From contig JAVBOB010000011.1 in the NCBI GenBank assembly GCA_031551125.1, positions 1-64,000 on the forward strand: a DNA stretch of 64,000 bases. The letters run 5' to 3'. The stretch comes from JAIRNF01 sp031551125. Lineage in GTDB: Bacteria; Bacteroidota; Bacteroidia; Bacteroidales; UBA932. A program made the position numbers and the translations under genes. The notes under the pieces were generated by a model that did no database searches, had not been told where the DNA came from, and was given only the letters and a program-made list of their open reading frames with translations. This document shows, in pieces, positions 45,058 through 53,358 of the stretch (position 1 is the first letter of the stretch; each line of letters begins with the position of its first letter).

Positions 45058-46380
45058 ATGTTTCGGCATGCGTTGAAAATAAATGAGGCCGCTTGTATTG
45101 GTTGCTCACGCTGCATTAAGGTGTGTCCAACCGAAGCGTTGCGCGTAAGTAACGGAAAAGCGGTATTGCACGGAGATTGGTGCGTTGACTGTGGCGAGTG
45201 TTACCGTATTTGTCCATCCAGAGCAATTGTAATTGAGGATGACGACTTCAAGCGTATATTCTCATACAAGCATCGCGTTTTACTCGTTCCCGAGCTTTTT
45301 GTCGGGCAGTTTAATAAGTCAATTAGTCAGGAAGAAATATACCATACGCTGTTGGAATTGGGATTTACGCAGGTAGTAGAATGTGAGTCGAGCGTTGATT
45401 TGCTGGCCGACAGCATTAACCAATACGTAGAAGAAAATCCTAAGCCTATAATATCAACTTTCTGTCCGGCAGTTGTCCGGCTTATTCAGGTCAGCTTTCC
45501 TTCACTGGTTGATAATCTTATGCACATTCGCCAACCGCTTACCCTTACCGCAGCGCTTATTAAAAAGCAGCTGTTGGAGCGAGGAGAGAAAGAGGATGAA
45601 ATAGGTATATTCTATATTACACCCTGCGCGGCAAAAGTAGCTTCGGTTAAAGCTCCGGTAGGCGATGAGCAAAAAGATATTGCAGGTGTAATAAACATGA
45701 GCTACCTCTACAGCCTAACCTATAAAAGCATAAAGCAAGGACACAAGCAGCTTACAAGCACAGAGCAGTACAAGCAAAACCTGTCGGCTAAGAGTATCCG
45801 GTGGACGCTAACCAACGGTGAAGCGTCTTGCATAAAAGGCCGTAGCTTGGCCATTGATGGGATAGATAACGTGGTAGAATTTTTAGAGCAGCTGGAGAAT
45901 GAAGATAGCTGTGATTTTGATTTTCTGGAGCTACGCGCTTGTGATGAAAGTTGTCCGGGCGGAATACTTACGCTCGGTAACCGCTTTTTGGCGGTTGAAC
46001 GGATGAATAACATGGCAAGACAAGCCTCCGGTATCAGCACCCGCTTTGCAAAGTACGCCGATTTTGTAAAGCAGATAGCTCCTAGCGGGAAAATTGAGGA
46101 GCGTTCAATGGTAAAGTATGATAGAGATATTACTAAGGCCATTGAAAAGATGGAAAAGTCCAGAACGTTACAAAAACTTCTTCCCAACATTGACTGTGGC
46201 GCATGTGGCGCTCCCAGCTGCGAAGCATTGGCCAACGACATTGTAAGGGGAGGTAGCGAGCTGAACCATTGTATTTTTATTCAAAAAATGCAGGAAGAAG
46301 ACGGAGTGTTGAGCCAAGAACAATCACGTGCTATTATGGAAAAAATATGGGGGAAGAATAAAATTAGGCGAGAGGAATAG
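45058..46380 (+). CDS. [FeFe]-hydrogenase-like Fe-S protein, probable hydrogen/redox sensor
   Basis: A 440-aa protein. Two [4Fe-4S] sites open it (Cys13/16/19/23 and Cys42/45/48/52). An H-cluster-type domain follows: L1 STFCPAVV (Cys136), L2 TPCAAKVAS (Cys190) and L3 RACDESCPGG (Cys295, Cys299). All four cluster ligands are kept. The proton-relay Cys of TSCCP is Phe135, and the Glu of PCxxKxxE is Ser196. A C-terminal Fe-S domain has CGACGAPSC and a fourth Cys405. The altered relay suggests sensing rather than fast turnover. It resembles sensory-group hydrogenases but has no PAS domain. It lies upstream of a complete HydABC enzyme and probably reports to the neighbouring ATPase/DRTGG proteins. 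Confidence 0.85.
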   Translation: MFRHALKINEAACIGCSRCIKVCPTEALRVSNGKAVLHGDWCVDCGECYRICPSRAIVIEDDDFKRIFSYKHRVLLVPELFVGQFNKSISQEEIYHTLLELGFTQVVECESSVDLLADSINQYVEENPKPIISTFCPAVVRLIQVSFPSLVDNLMHIRQPLTLTAALIKKQLLERGEKEDEIGIFYITPCAAKVASVKAPVGDEQKDIAGVINMSYLYSLTYKSIKQGHKQLTSTEQYKQNLSAKSIRWTLTNGEASCIKGRSLAIDGIDNVVEFLEQLENEDSCDFDFLELRACDESCPGGILTLGNRFLAVERMNNMARQASGISTRFAKYADFVKQIAPSGKIEERSMVKYDRDITKAIEKMEKSRTLQKLLPNIDCGACGAPSCEALANDIVRGGSELNHCIFIQKMQEEDGVLSQEQSRAIMEKIWGKNKIRREE

Positions 46381-46421
46381 AGAATTAAGAATAAAGAACA
46401 AGGAGCAAAGAATAAAAAAAT

Positions 46422-46525
46422 GTCATTGCGAGCGAAGCGACCCGAAGGGCAGCGTAGCTAACCAATCTCTTGAATAGAACGGATGGTTAGTTTTGCTGTC
46501 CTTTGGAAACTACGCTTACAATGAT
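46422..46525. repeat. Family D REP and family C words ahead of the S41 peptidase gene
   Basis: TGTCATTGCGAGCGAAGCGA (46421) with a degenerate right arm (TACGCTTACAATGATA). A GTTTATCTGTGCATGTAATT family C word follows at about 46565. The 253-bp gap has no gene. Confidence 0.7.
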
Positions 46526-46633
46526 AAACGGGGTAGATGGTCATAGTTTAAATAGTAAAAACAGCGTTTATCTGTGCATGTAATTTGTGTTATCTGTGTG
46601 CTAATTACTTTTCAATAACAACATATATCATAA

Positions 46634-47890
46634 ATGAAAAAAGTAGCCGTAGTCCTTTTTCTCTTCATTTATACAACATGTGGTGCGCAGGTAACATGGA
46701 AATCCGATATTGATTTTTTGAAAACGGAGCTAGCTCAAAAGCATGTGAACTTATTCTTCCAGTTCGATAGGGAATCGTTTGAACAGGAGTTGGACGTGCT
46801 GGCACAAAAGGCCGATGGCATGCAGAACATAGATGTAGTTCTATCACTGCAAAAGACTATAGCAAAAGTAGGCGATTCACATACTATGGTTGGTTACTTT
46901 TCATTGTTGGATAAAACGAAGGTTATACCAACAAGCTTATACTGGTTTGATGATGGTATTTACCTTATTGCAACAACCAACGAGCATAAGCAGGTATTGG
47001 GTAAGCGATTGGTGGGAGTGGGAACTCACCCTATATCCGAAGTTGTAGATAGCCTTAAAACATTGGTTGTCCAGGATAATGATGCCATGAACAAACAAAT
47101 GATACCTCGCATGCTTAGCTATACGCAAATTTTATCATTCTTTAAGTTCATTCCTAACGATTCGGCCGCTGTAGAGTTTCGCTTCTCTGATTCTACAAGC
47201 AGAGTTACCCGTGAAGTATTTTCTCTTGGAGCACTTTCCGGACAGACACTTGTCCAAATTCAGCCTAAAGCTAAACCGCTTTATACGCAAAATCGCAAGG
47301 CGCTATTTTGGGACAGGTATTTGGATGATAGCACCTACTACATACAGTATAACTCATGTATGGGTAGAGAGGTGGCTACAATGTACGGAAGACCGGACTC
47401 GGCACAATACCCTTCGTTCAAAAATTTTACCGATAGTATTTTTATTACAATTAGCGAAAAGCCAATTGCCCGATTTGTTTTTGATATGCGTGCTAACGGT
47501 GGAGGTTCGTCTGCGCAGGGAACCGAATTTGTAAGCCGACTTAAGGAGAACGAGAAGGTGAATAAGGAAGGTGTTTTATACGTTATTATCGGACGGTCAA
47601 CTTTTTCTTCGGCTATACTAAATACCTTAGATTTTAAAAGTATGACAAAGGCTATAACCGTAGGGGAAGAAACCGCAGGAATGCCTAACCATTACGGCGA
47701 AGTACGCTCGTTCGAGCTGCCCGATTCGAAAATAGCTGTTCAGTATTCAACCAACTATTTTAAACATACCGATGATGATTTGAAAACCATAACGCCCAAT
47801 GTAAGGGTAACGTACAACTTTAGTCACTATGCTAACGGCATTGACCCGTCAATGCAGGCTATAAAAGAAGGACAAAAGAACAAAGATTAA
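46634..47890 (+). CDS. Exported S41-family peptidase-like protein
   Basis: A 418-aa protein with a signal peptide (MKKVAVVLFLFIYTTCGAQ). The S41 (C-terminal processing/tricorn-core) fold is seen from VFDMRANGGG near residue 280, with the nucleophile in GRSTFSSAILN near residue 322 and the motif VGEETAGMPNHYGE near residue 350. The position that holds Lys in CtpA (GEKTxG) is Glu here, as in many retinol-binding-type S41 relatives, so activity is uncertain. It carries no PDZ domain. It splits the hydrogenase regulatory genes and has no visible link to them, so it may be an insertion. Confidence 0.82.
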   Translation: MKKVAVVLFLFIYTTCGAQVTWKSDIDFLKTELAQKHVNLFFQFDRESFEQELDVLAQKADGMQNIDVVLSLQKTIAKVGDSHTMVGYFSLLDKTKVIPTSLYWFDDGIYLIATTNEHKQVLGKRLVGVGTHPISEVVDSLKTLVVQDNDAMNKQMIPRMLSYTQILSFFKFIPNDSAAVEFRFSDSTSRVTREVFSLGALSGQTLVQIQPKAKPLYTQNRKALFWDRYLDDSTYYIQYNSCMGREVATMYGRPDSAQYPSFKNFTDSIFITISEKPIARFVFDMRANGGGSSAQGTEFVSRLKENEKVNKEGVLYVIIGRSTFSSAILNTLDFKSMTKAITVGEETAGMPNHYGEVRSFELPDSKIAVQYSTNYFKHTDDDLKTITPNVRVTYNFSHYANGIDPSMQAIKEGQKNKD

Positions 47891-48622
47891 TAGACAAAAG
47901 ACGTTTCAATATAGCGTTTGCGGGTCTTTGCTCTTTTTATCTTTGTTCCTTTGTTGGACTGTTTTTGATAAAAGAGCAAGGACTAATAGACAAAAGATAT
48001 TGTGCGTAAAGCATCGTTCCGCGCTGAAAGCGCAGCTTACTTCAGCCCGATGGCAACGCCTCGGGAAAATGGTGTATGAGGAGTAGTACAGCGCCCTGAA
48101 AGGGCAGATTAAGTTGCCCCTTCAGGGCGTTTATGTAGGATGAAATTTTTTGCCCCGAGGCGTCGCTTTGCTTGCCGTCGGGCTGAAATAAGTTAGCCTT
48201 TCAGGCATAGTTTTATCAATATTCAGTAAGCAATAAACCCTTCAGGGCGTTTATGTAGGATGAAATTTTTTGCCCCGAGGCGTCGCTTCGCTTGCCGTCG
48301 GGCTGAAATAAGTTAGCCTTTCAGGCATAGTTTTATCAATAAACAATAAAAAATATCCAATTAAACATGAACGTATTAACGCTGGTAGAAAAGCTTTCGC
48401 TAACCGTTTTTTGCGGAGAAGAACGTCTCTCAATAGCGTTTGCGGGTCTTTGCTTTTTTTATCTTTGTTCCTTTGTCGGACTGTTTTGATAAAAGAACAA
48501 GGACTAATAGACAAAAGATATTGTGCGTAAAGCATCGTTCCGCGCTGAAATAAGTTAGCCTTTCAGGCATAGTTTTATCAATAAACAATAAACAATAAAC
48601 AATAAAAAATATTCAATTAAAC
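47891..48622. repeat. Nested tandem duplication region
   Basis: No complete gene is seen. Block Y (47911-48029, again at 48433-48550) is about 119 bp with a few mismatches. Block X (48118-48220, again at 48238-48340, and a 39-bp piece at 48544-48582) is identical but for one base. Block Z (48341-48423, again at 48597-48679) carries the first 19 codons of the DRTGG gene. A GCGCCCTGAAAGGGC-type REP (about 48029-48185) seeds the region. The copies are nearly identical, so the event is recent. Confidence 0.85.
48367..48489 (+). pseudogene. Ghost of the second DRTGG gene (19 codons plus junction)
   Basis: MNVLTLVEKLSLTVFCGEE is identical to the N-terminus of the intact gene 256 bp downstream, then the frame continues into duplicated repeat sequence (RLSIAFAGLCFFYLCSFVGL) and stops at 48489. 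The 40-aa product would have a hydrophobic tail. It is a by-product of the tandem duplication; it may still be translated because its start context is copied too. Confidence 0.75.
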
Positions 48623-48958
48623 ATGAACGTATTAACGCTGGTAGAAAAGCTTTCGCTAACCGTTTTTTGCGGAGAAGAAAGTCTATCGAATGAAGTGGTA
48701 GGTGGCTACACCTCCGACCTGTTAAGCGATGTAATGGGGCATGCCGATGCCGGTTTGGTATGGATTACCCTGCAAACGCACAAAAATATTACCGCCATTG
48801 CCTCGTTGAAAGAGCTTGCAGCTGTGCTGTTGGTAAAGGGATTTCAACCCGATGCCGATACGCTGGAACAGGCGGTTAAGGAGCAAATCCCCATACTTGG
48901 TACGCAGGAAGAGGCTTTTGAGATAAGCGGTAAGCTGTACCAGCTGTTGAAAGGGTAA
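48623..48958 (+). CDS. DRTGG-domain protein, hydrogenase-associated (second copy)
   Basis: A 111-aa protein parallel to the one at 44168: MNVLTLVEKLSLTVFCGEES, then GGYTSDLLSDVMGHADAGLV near residue 27, with the same order of strands and helices. Sequence between the two copies has diverged a lot, so they are old paralogues. It precedes the PHP gene by 160 bp. Its 5' region has been duplicated upstream (48341-48423). The role is inferred from neighbourhood only. Confidence 0.82.
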   Translation: MNVLTLVEKLSLTVFCGEESLSNEVVGGYTSDLLSDVMGHADAGLVWITLQTHKNITAIASLKELAAVLLVKGFQPDADTLEQAVKEQIPILGTQEEAFEISGKLYQLLKG

Positions 48959-49118
48959 TGCAGAAAGCCAAAGGAGTTATAGTAGTTAAAGAAGTTAGAA
49001 AGAGAGGTGTAGGAGTGTGGTAGTATTGCCGTGTTTCCACATAGAACTTCTTACCCACGTATATTATCATCGAAGTCTTTTTCCCTCTCCTTTGGAGAGG
49101 GGCTAGGGGAGAGGCCTT

Positions 49119-49871
49119 ATGACTATCTATCGAGCCGATTTACATATCCACACCGTCCTGTCGCCATGCGGCGATTTGGAAATGAGCCCGCGGAGTATTA
49201 TTGCGCAGGCTAAGGAGCGTGGCATGGCTATTATCGGCATCAGCGACCATAACTCCACCTTGCAATCAAATTTAGTATATCAGCTGGCGCAACAAGAAGG
49301 AATACTTGTTTTGCGTGGTGCAGAGGTTACTACTAAGGAAGAGGTTCACTGCCTTTGCTTTTTTGAGCATGATGAGGAGCTGGAAAAATTCCAACAGCTG
49401 CTGGAAAATCGGTTACCCAATATTCCCAACAACGTTGATGTTTTCGGCTATCAGGTAGTGGTAAACGAGGACGACGAGATACTGCAAGAAGTAGAGCCTT
49501 TGCTTATTTCTGCAACATCAATAAGCATTGAAGAGCTGGAGGGCGAAGCGCACCGTATGAACGGTATTTTTATTCCAGCCCATATTAATAAATCTCAGAA
49601 TAGCGTGTTAAGTCAGCTGGGCTTTCTACCTCCCGATTTGAGGGTTGACGCGCTGGAGCTATCGCGACACGTAACGGTTGACGCGTTCCTGCAAAAGAAC
49701 AAGTATCTCGCTAAATATCCATTCATTCAAAGCTCCGATGCGCACCTGTTGCCGGATGTTGGTAAGGTATATACCGAGCTGCAAATGGAGTCGCTCTCTT
49801 TTGCCGAAGTACGCATGGCGCTTCACGGAGAAAACGGACGGGCTATAGTAGGACGGATGATAGAAAGTTAG
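49119..49871 (+). CDS. PHP-domain metal-dependent phosphoesterase
   Basis: A 250-aa stand-alone PHP protein. Metal-ligand motifs are visible: ADLHIHTVLSPCGDL (residues 5-19), SDHNST near residue 41, IPAHINKS near residue 150 and SSDAHLLPD near residue 206. Relatives hydrolyse phosphate esters of nucleotides or sugars; here it could degrade a small signal or process a phosphoprotein, but no substrate is known. PHP genes are recurrent neighbours of HydABC-type hydrogenase genes. It is followed after 7 bp by the small membrane-protein gene. Confidence 0.9.
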   Translation: MTIYRADLHIHTVLSPCGDLEMSPRSIIAQAKERGMAIIGISDHNSTLQSNLVYQLAQQEGILVLRGAEVTTKEEVHCLCFFEHDEELEKFQQLLENRLPNIPNNVDVFGYQVVVNEDDEILQEVEPLLISATSISIEELEGEAHRMNGIFIPAHINKSQNSVLSQLGFLPPDLRVDALELSRHVTVDAFLQKNKYLAKYPFIQSSDAHLLPDVGKVYTELQMESLSFAEVRMALHGENGRAIVGRMIES

Positions 49872-49878
49872 AATAGTT

Positions 49879-50103
49879 ATGGGATTAGGAGCATTAATTT
49901 GTCGATTTACAGGCATGGCTTTTAGTTGGTTTGCTATCAATATAGTTAACCTGTTTAGACGTAAACGATATGTGCCTTTTTCAACCTTATGGAACGGTGA
50001 TAATTCACACGATTACTTAAACAACGCAGGGTACAACGCTTTCTACATTGTGCTGGGCATTGGAATATTTGTTGTTGTGGTGTTGCTGGTTTGGAATTTG
50101 TAA
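49879..50103 (+). CDS. Small membrane protein in the hydrogenase locus
   Basis: I do not recognise this 74-aa protein. It has a weakly hydrophobic N-terminus (MGLGALICRFTGMAFSWFAI), a basic stretch (RRKRY) that would sit on the cytoplasmic face, a polar loop with NGDNSHDYLNNAGYNAF, and a strong C-terminal membrane segment (YIVLGIGIFVVVVLLVWNL). It starts 7 bp after the PHP stop, so it is probably co-translated with it. The next gene is 307 bp on. Confidence 0.65.
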   Translation: MGLGALICRFTGMAFSWFAINIVNLFRRKRYVPFSTLWNGDNSHDYLNNAGYNAFYIVLGIGIFVVVVLLVWNL

Positions 50104-50410
50104 TTCAACCTGTGTTGATTGGAATAGTAAATCTTGAAATAAAAGCGCGCTCCAGCGGAGCGAAACAGCTATCATAATTGGGGTTTCTACAAAGATTTGG
50201 CTCCTACGGAGCCTTTATATACATCAAATTATGTACTCGAAATATTCAATAAGATCGTCATTGCGAGCGAAGCGAAGCAATCTCTTGAATAGAACAGATT
50301 GCCACGCTTCGCTCGCAATAACGGCACAATATGATGTCCTTGCTCTTTGTTCTTTAAATCCTTGCTCTAAAAAATATTCAATCATCAATACAAAATATTC
50401 AATCATATAA
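50104..50410. repeat. 307-bp gap with REP palindromes
   Basis: No gene is seen. A GCGCTCCAGCGGAGCG / GGCTCCTACGGAGCC hairpin pair lies at about 50147-50213. A family D REP follows at 50256-50323 (CGTCATTGCGAGCGAAGCGA and GCTTCGCTCGCAATAACGG). Then GTCCTTGCTCTTTGTTCTTT words appear (family F), and AAAATATTCAATCAT occurs twice before the start codon. Confidence 0.75.
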
Positions 50411-50953
50411 ATGAACGACCTATCTCTTCACCTTCTCGATATTGTTCAGAACTCCATTAGCGCCGGAGCAACGCTTATAGAAATTGATGTTGACGAGCAA
50501 ATAGCTGATGATTTACTTGCTATTTCCATTGCCGATAACGGCAAGGGTATGACTCCCGAACAGGTAGAGAAGGTTACCGACCCTTTCTTTACTTCCCGTA
50601 CCACCCGTAAGGTGGGCATGGGTATTCCGCTGTTTAAGCAAAGTGCCGAGCAGAGTGGGGGAAAGCTGACTATCACCTCTACGGTTGGAGTTGGCACTCG
50701 TGTTGAAGCTACATTTCAATACAACCATATTGACCGTCCGGCATTGGGCGATATACCAAATGCCGTATGCCTGCTGGTAATGTCGAACCCTGTTATTGAT
50801 TTTTTGTACAAACATAGCGTGAATGATGATAGTTATATATTTGATACACGGGAAGTTAAAGAGGCTTTAGGCGGCATTTCTATTAACGATTTGAAAGTAG
50901 TTCCGTTAATTAACGAAATGATTGAAGAAAATGTGAAGAATTTGCGACAATAG
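50411..50953 (+). CDS. GHKL/HATPase protein, hydrogenase-associated (second type)
   Basis: A 180-aa protein with an N-terminal histidine-kinase-type ATPase domain: N-box HLLDIVQNSISAGA (residues 7-20), G1 ADNGKGM near residue 42, F-box-like PFFTSRTTR near residue 58, and G2 KVGMGIPLFKQ near residue 67. The domain is followed by about 60 residues without recognised fold (AVCLLVMSNPVIDFLYKHSV onwards). No phosphoacceptor domain is present. It lies directly upstream of the hydrogenase enzyme genes, behind which a new promoter starts. It may be a partner of the PHP and DRTGG proteins. Confidence 0.87.
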   Translation: MNDLSLHLLDIVQNSISAGATLIEIDVDEQIADDLLAISIADNGKGMTPEQVEKVTDPFFTSRTTRKVGMGIPLFKQSAEQSGGKLTITSTVGVGTRVEATFQYNHIDRPALGDIPNAVCLLVMSNPVIDFLYKHSVNDDSYIFDTREVKEALGGISINDLKVVPLINEMIEENVKNLRQ

Positions 50954-50954
50954 T

Positions 50955-50985
50955 TTTGCTAAAGTCGTAACTTTCATTACATTTG
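50955..50985 (+). promoter_or_regulatory. Promoter for the hydrogenase structural genes
   Basis: TTTG (50955-50958) and TACATTTG (50978-50985) fit the Bacteroidetes -33/-7 consensus with a 19-bp spacer, the best promoter match in the window. The predicted start near 50992 leaves a 65-nt leader, and CGGAGGA precedes the ATG at 51057. Confidence 0.75.
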
Positions 50986-51056
50986 CTACGCTTAAAATAA
51001 GCATAGTGTTACCTATTTAAAAACTAATAACCTAAAAATAGTCGGAGGATTATTGC

Positions 51057-51455
51057 ATGACCAAAGTAAAATCACTGGATGATCTGAAAAAGTTAAGAAG
51101 TCAGCTGGAAGACGGGCTTAACCTGCGGGAAAAAAGTAACAACCCGGACAGCTACGTGCAGGTAAAAGTAGCTATGGCTACCTGTGGAATTGCTGCCGGA
51201 GCAAAGGGTGTAATGAACCGTTTTATTGAGAAGGGCAACCAAGAAAAGATTGATATGGTGGTAACTCAAACCGGATGTATGGGCTACTGCTTTGCCGAAC
51301 CTACGGCCGAAGTAAAGCTACCGGGTAAAGAACCTATCGTATTTGGTTATCTTAACCCCCAAAAGGTTGATGAAATTATTGACAAGTATGTAAAGAACGG
51401 CGAATTGGTAGAAGGTATCATCCCCGTGAACTACCAAACTATTGATAAGAAGTAA
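51057..51455 (+). CDS. Small [2Fe-2S] thioredoxin-like ferredoxin (HydD-like)
   Basis: A 132-aa protein of the NuoE-type thioredoxin-like [2Fe-2S] family that accompanies HydABC genes. Motifs are MATCGIAAGAKG near residue 40 and QTGCMGYCFAEP near residue 76. One of the usual four cysteines is missing in the first motif (CxxxxC becomes CGIAAG), which I recall as common in this subfamily, so a cluster with another ligand, or none, is possible. A good Shine-Dalgarno (GGAGGA) is present, rare here. An intrinsic terminator follows before hydB. Confidence 0.87.
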   Translation: MTKVKSLDDLKKLRSQLEDGLNLREKSNNPDSYVQVKVAMATCGIAAGAKGVMNRFIEKGNQEKIDMVVTQTGCMGYCFAEPTAEVKLPGKEPIVFGYLNPQKVDEIIDKYVKNGELVEGIIPVNYQTIDKK

Positions 51456-51498
51456 AAACGGCAATCTTGCGGAAACGAATGCCGTTTTTTATTTTTAA
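51456..51498 (+). terminator. Terminator inside the hydrogenase operon
   Basis: ACGGCA (51458-51463) pairs with TGCCGT (51480-51485), extended by A-T pairs, followed by TTTTTATTTTT. It lies directly after the stop of the [2Fe-2S] gene and 43 bp before hydB, so part of the transcripts should end here. Confidence 0.75.
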
Positions 51499-51540
51499 TA
51501 ACTCTAACATTTACCCAAATATATCAACCTCACAAGGCAC

Positions 51541-53334
51541 ATGACACATTTTAAAATGCACTTGCTGGTATGCGGTGGTACAGGTTGTAGAGCTTCGGCC
51601 AGTGACCAGCTCGTTATCAATCTGCAAAACTCGCTAAAGGCAAAAGGACTTGAAAATGAAGTACAGGTTGTAACAACCGGATGCTTCGGTTTTTGCGAAA
51701 AAGGCCCCATCGTTAAGGTAATGCCCGACAATACCTTCTACGTGGAAGTTAAGCCCGAAGATGCAGACGAAATCGTAAACGAACACGTTATTAAAGGACG
51801 TAAGGTTAACCGTTTGTTGTATGTTGATCCTAAACAACAGCAACAGGTAAGCGATTCGAAACAAATGGGCTTTTACCAAAAGCAAATTCGAATAGCCCTA
51901 CGTAACTGCGGATTTATTAATCCTGAAAATATAGATGAGTACATTGCTCGCGATGGTTATGCCGCCTTAGGAATGGCGCTATCGGAGCTATCTCCCGAAG
52001 CGACTATCGACATCATTAAGAAGTCGGGCTTACGCGGACGCGGAGGCGGAGGTTTCCCTACCGGTTTGAAGTGGGAGTTTGCCTCTAAGTATAAAGACAA
52101 CCAAAAGTATGTGGTATGTAATGCCGATGAGGGTGACCCGGGTGCATTTATGGACCGCTCAATTTTGGAAGGCGACCCGCACTCTATCATCGAAGCTATG
52201 GCAATTTGCGGTTACTGTATTGGCGCTAACAAGGGGTTGGTGTACATTCGTGCCGAATATCCCCTAGCTATTCAGCGCTTACAAATAGCGCTAGACCAAG
52301 CGCGTGAGTATGGCTTGCTGGGCGAAAATATTTTAGGTGCTAACTTCTCATTCGATATAGAGCTTCGCTACGGAGCAGGAGCTTTTGTATGTGGTGAAGA
52401 AACCGCTCTTATTCACTCTATGGAGGGCGAACGCGGCGAACCTACCGTTAAACCTCCGTTCCCTGCCGAGTCAGGCTATTTGGGTAAACCTACCAACGTA
52501 AACAACGTAGAAACCTTTGCTAACGTTCCCGCCATTATTCTTAAGGGGGCCGATTGGTTTGCTTCTATCGGAAGCGAAAAATCAAAGGGTACAAAGGTGT
52601 TTGCACTTGCCGGAAAGATTAACAACGTGGGGCTAATTGAAGTTCCGATGGGAACCACACTACGTGAGGTTATCTTTGAAATAGGCGGTGGTATAAAGGA
52701 TGGAAAGAAGTTCAAAGCCGTACAAACGGGAGGTCCTTCCGGTGGCTGCTTGACGGAAAAACACCTTGATATTCCTATTGACTTCGATAACCTGTTGGCC
52801 GCAGGCTCTATGATGGGTTCCGGCGGTATGATTGTGATGGACGAAGACGATTGTATGGTTTCCGTAGCCAAGTTCTACCTTGAATTTACGGTTGAAGAAT
52901 CGTGCGGAAAGTGCGCTCCCTGCCGTGTTGGTAACAAGCGCTTATATGAAATGCTCGACCAGATAACCAAAGGAAACGGTTCGGTAGAGATGATTGAGCA
53001 GATGACTAACCTTGGTAAAGTAATTAAAGATACAGCCCTTTGCGGTTTGGGACAAACGTCACCTAACCCTGTGCTATCAACGCTTGACAGCTTTTACGAT
53101 GAGTACATGGCGCACGTACACGATAAGAAATGCCCGGCCGGACATTGTCGTGCGCTAAAGCAGTACAATATCCTTGCCGATAAGTGCGTAGGATGTACGG
53201 CTTGTACAAAGGTTTGCCCTACTAACGCCATTTCCGGCGAAAAAAAGCAGCCTCACAGCATCGATCAGGCAACCTGCATCAAGTGTGGTGCATGTTATGA
53301 CAAGTGTAAGTTTAACGCTATTGAAATAGCCTAA
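51541..53334 (+). CDS. hydB: Bifurcating-type hydrogenase subunit HydB (NuoF-like, NADH/FMN)
   Basis: The flavin and NAD(H) subunit of the trimeric [FeFe]-hydrogenase. A thioredoxin-like [2Fe-2S] domain comes first (Cys11, 16, 48, 52). The NuoF domain follows with the FMN/NADH loop GRGGGGFPTG (166-175) and CGEETAL near 284, then an SLBB segment. The [4Fe-4S] site SCGKCAPC has Cys455/458/461 and Cys501. Two more [4Fe-4S] sites lie at the C-terminus (Cys549-559, Cys579-589). All expected ligands are present in 597 aa. With HydA and HydC it is expected to couple H2, NAD and ferredoxin. Confidence 0.95.
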   Translation: MTHFKMHLLVCGGTGCRASASDQLVINLQNSLKAKGLENEVQVVTTGCFGFCEKGPIVKVMPDNTFYVEVKPEDADEIVNEHVIKGRKVNRLLYVDPKQQQQVSDSKQMGFYQKQIRIALRNCGFINPENIDEYIARDGYAALGMALSELSPEATIDIIKKSGLRGRGGGGFPTGLKWEFASKYKDNQKYVVCNADEGDPGAFMDRSILEGDPHSIIEAMAICGYCIGANKGLVYIRAEYPLAIQRLQIALDQAREYGLLGENILGANFSFDIELRYGAGAFVCGEETALIHSMEGERGEPTVKPPFPAESGYLGKPTNVNNVETFANVPAIILKGADWFASIGSEKSKGTKVFALAGKINNVGLIEVPMGTTLREVIFEIGGGIKDGKKFKAVQTGGPSGGCLTEKHLDIPIDFDNLLAAGSMMGSGGMIVMDEDDCMVSVAKFYLEFTVEESCGKCAPCRVGNKRLYEMLDQITKGNGSVEMIEQMTNLGKVIKDTALCGLGQTSPNPVLSTLDSFYDEYMAHVHDKKCPAGHCRALKQYNILADKCVGCTACTKVCPTNAISGEKKQPHSIDQATCIKCGACYDKCKFNAIEIA

Positions 53335-53358
53335 GCCAACAGCAAAGGAGACATCTTT

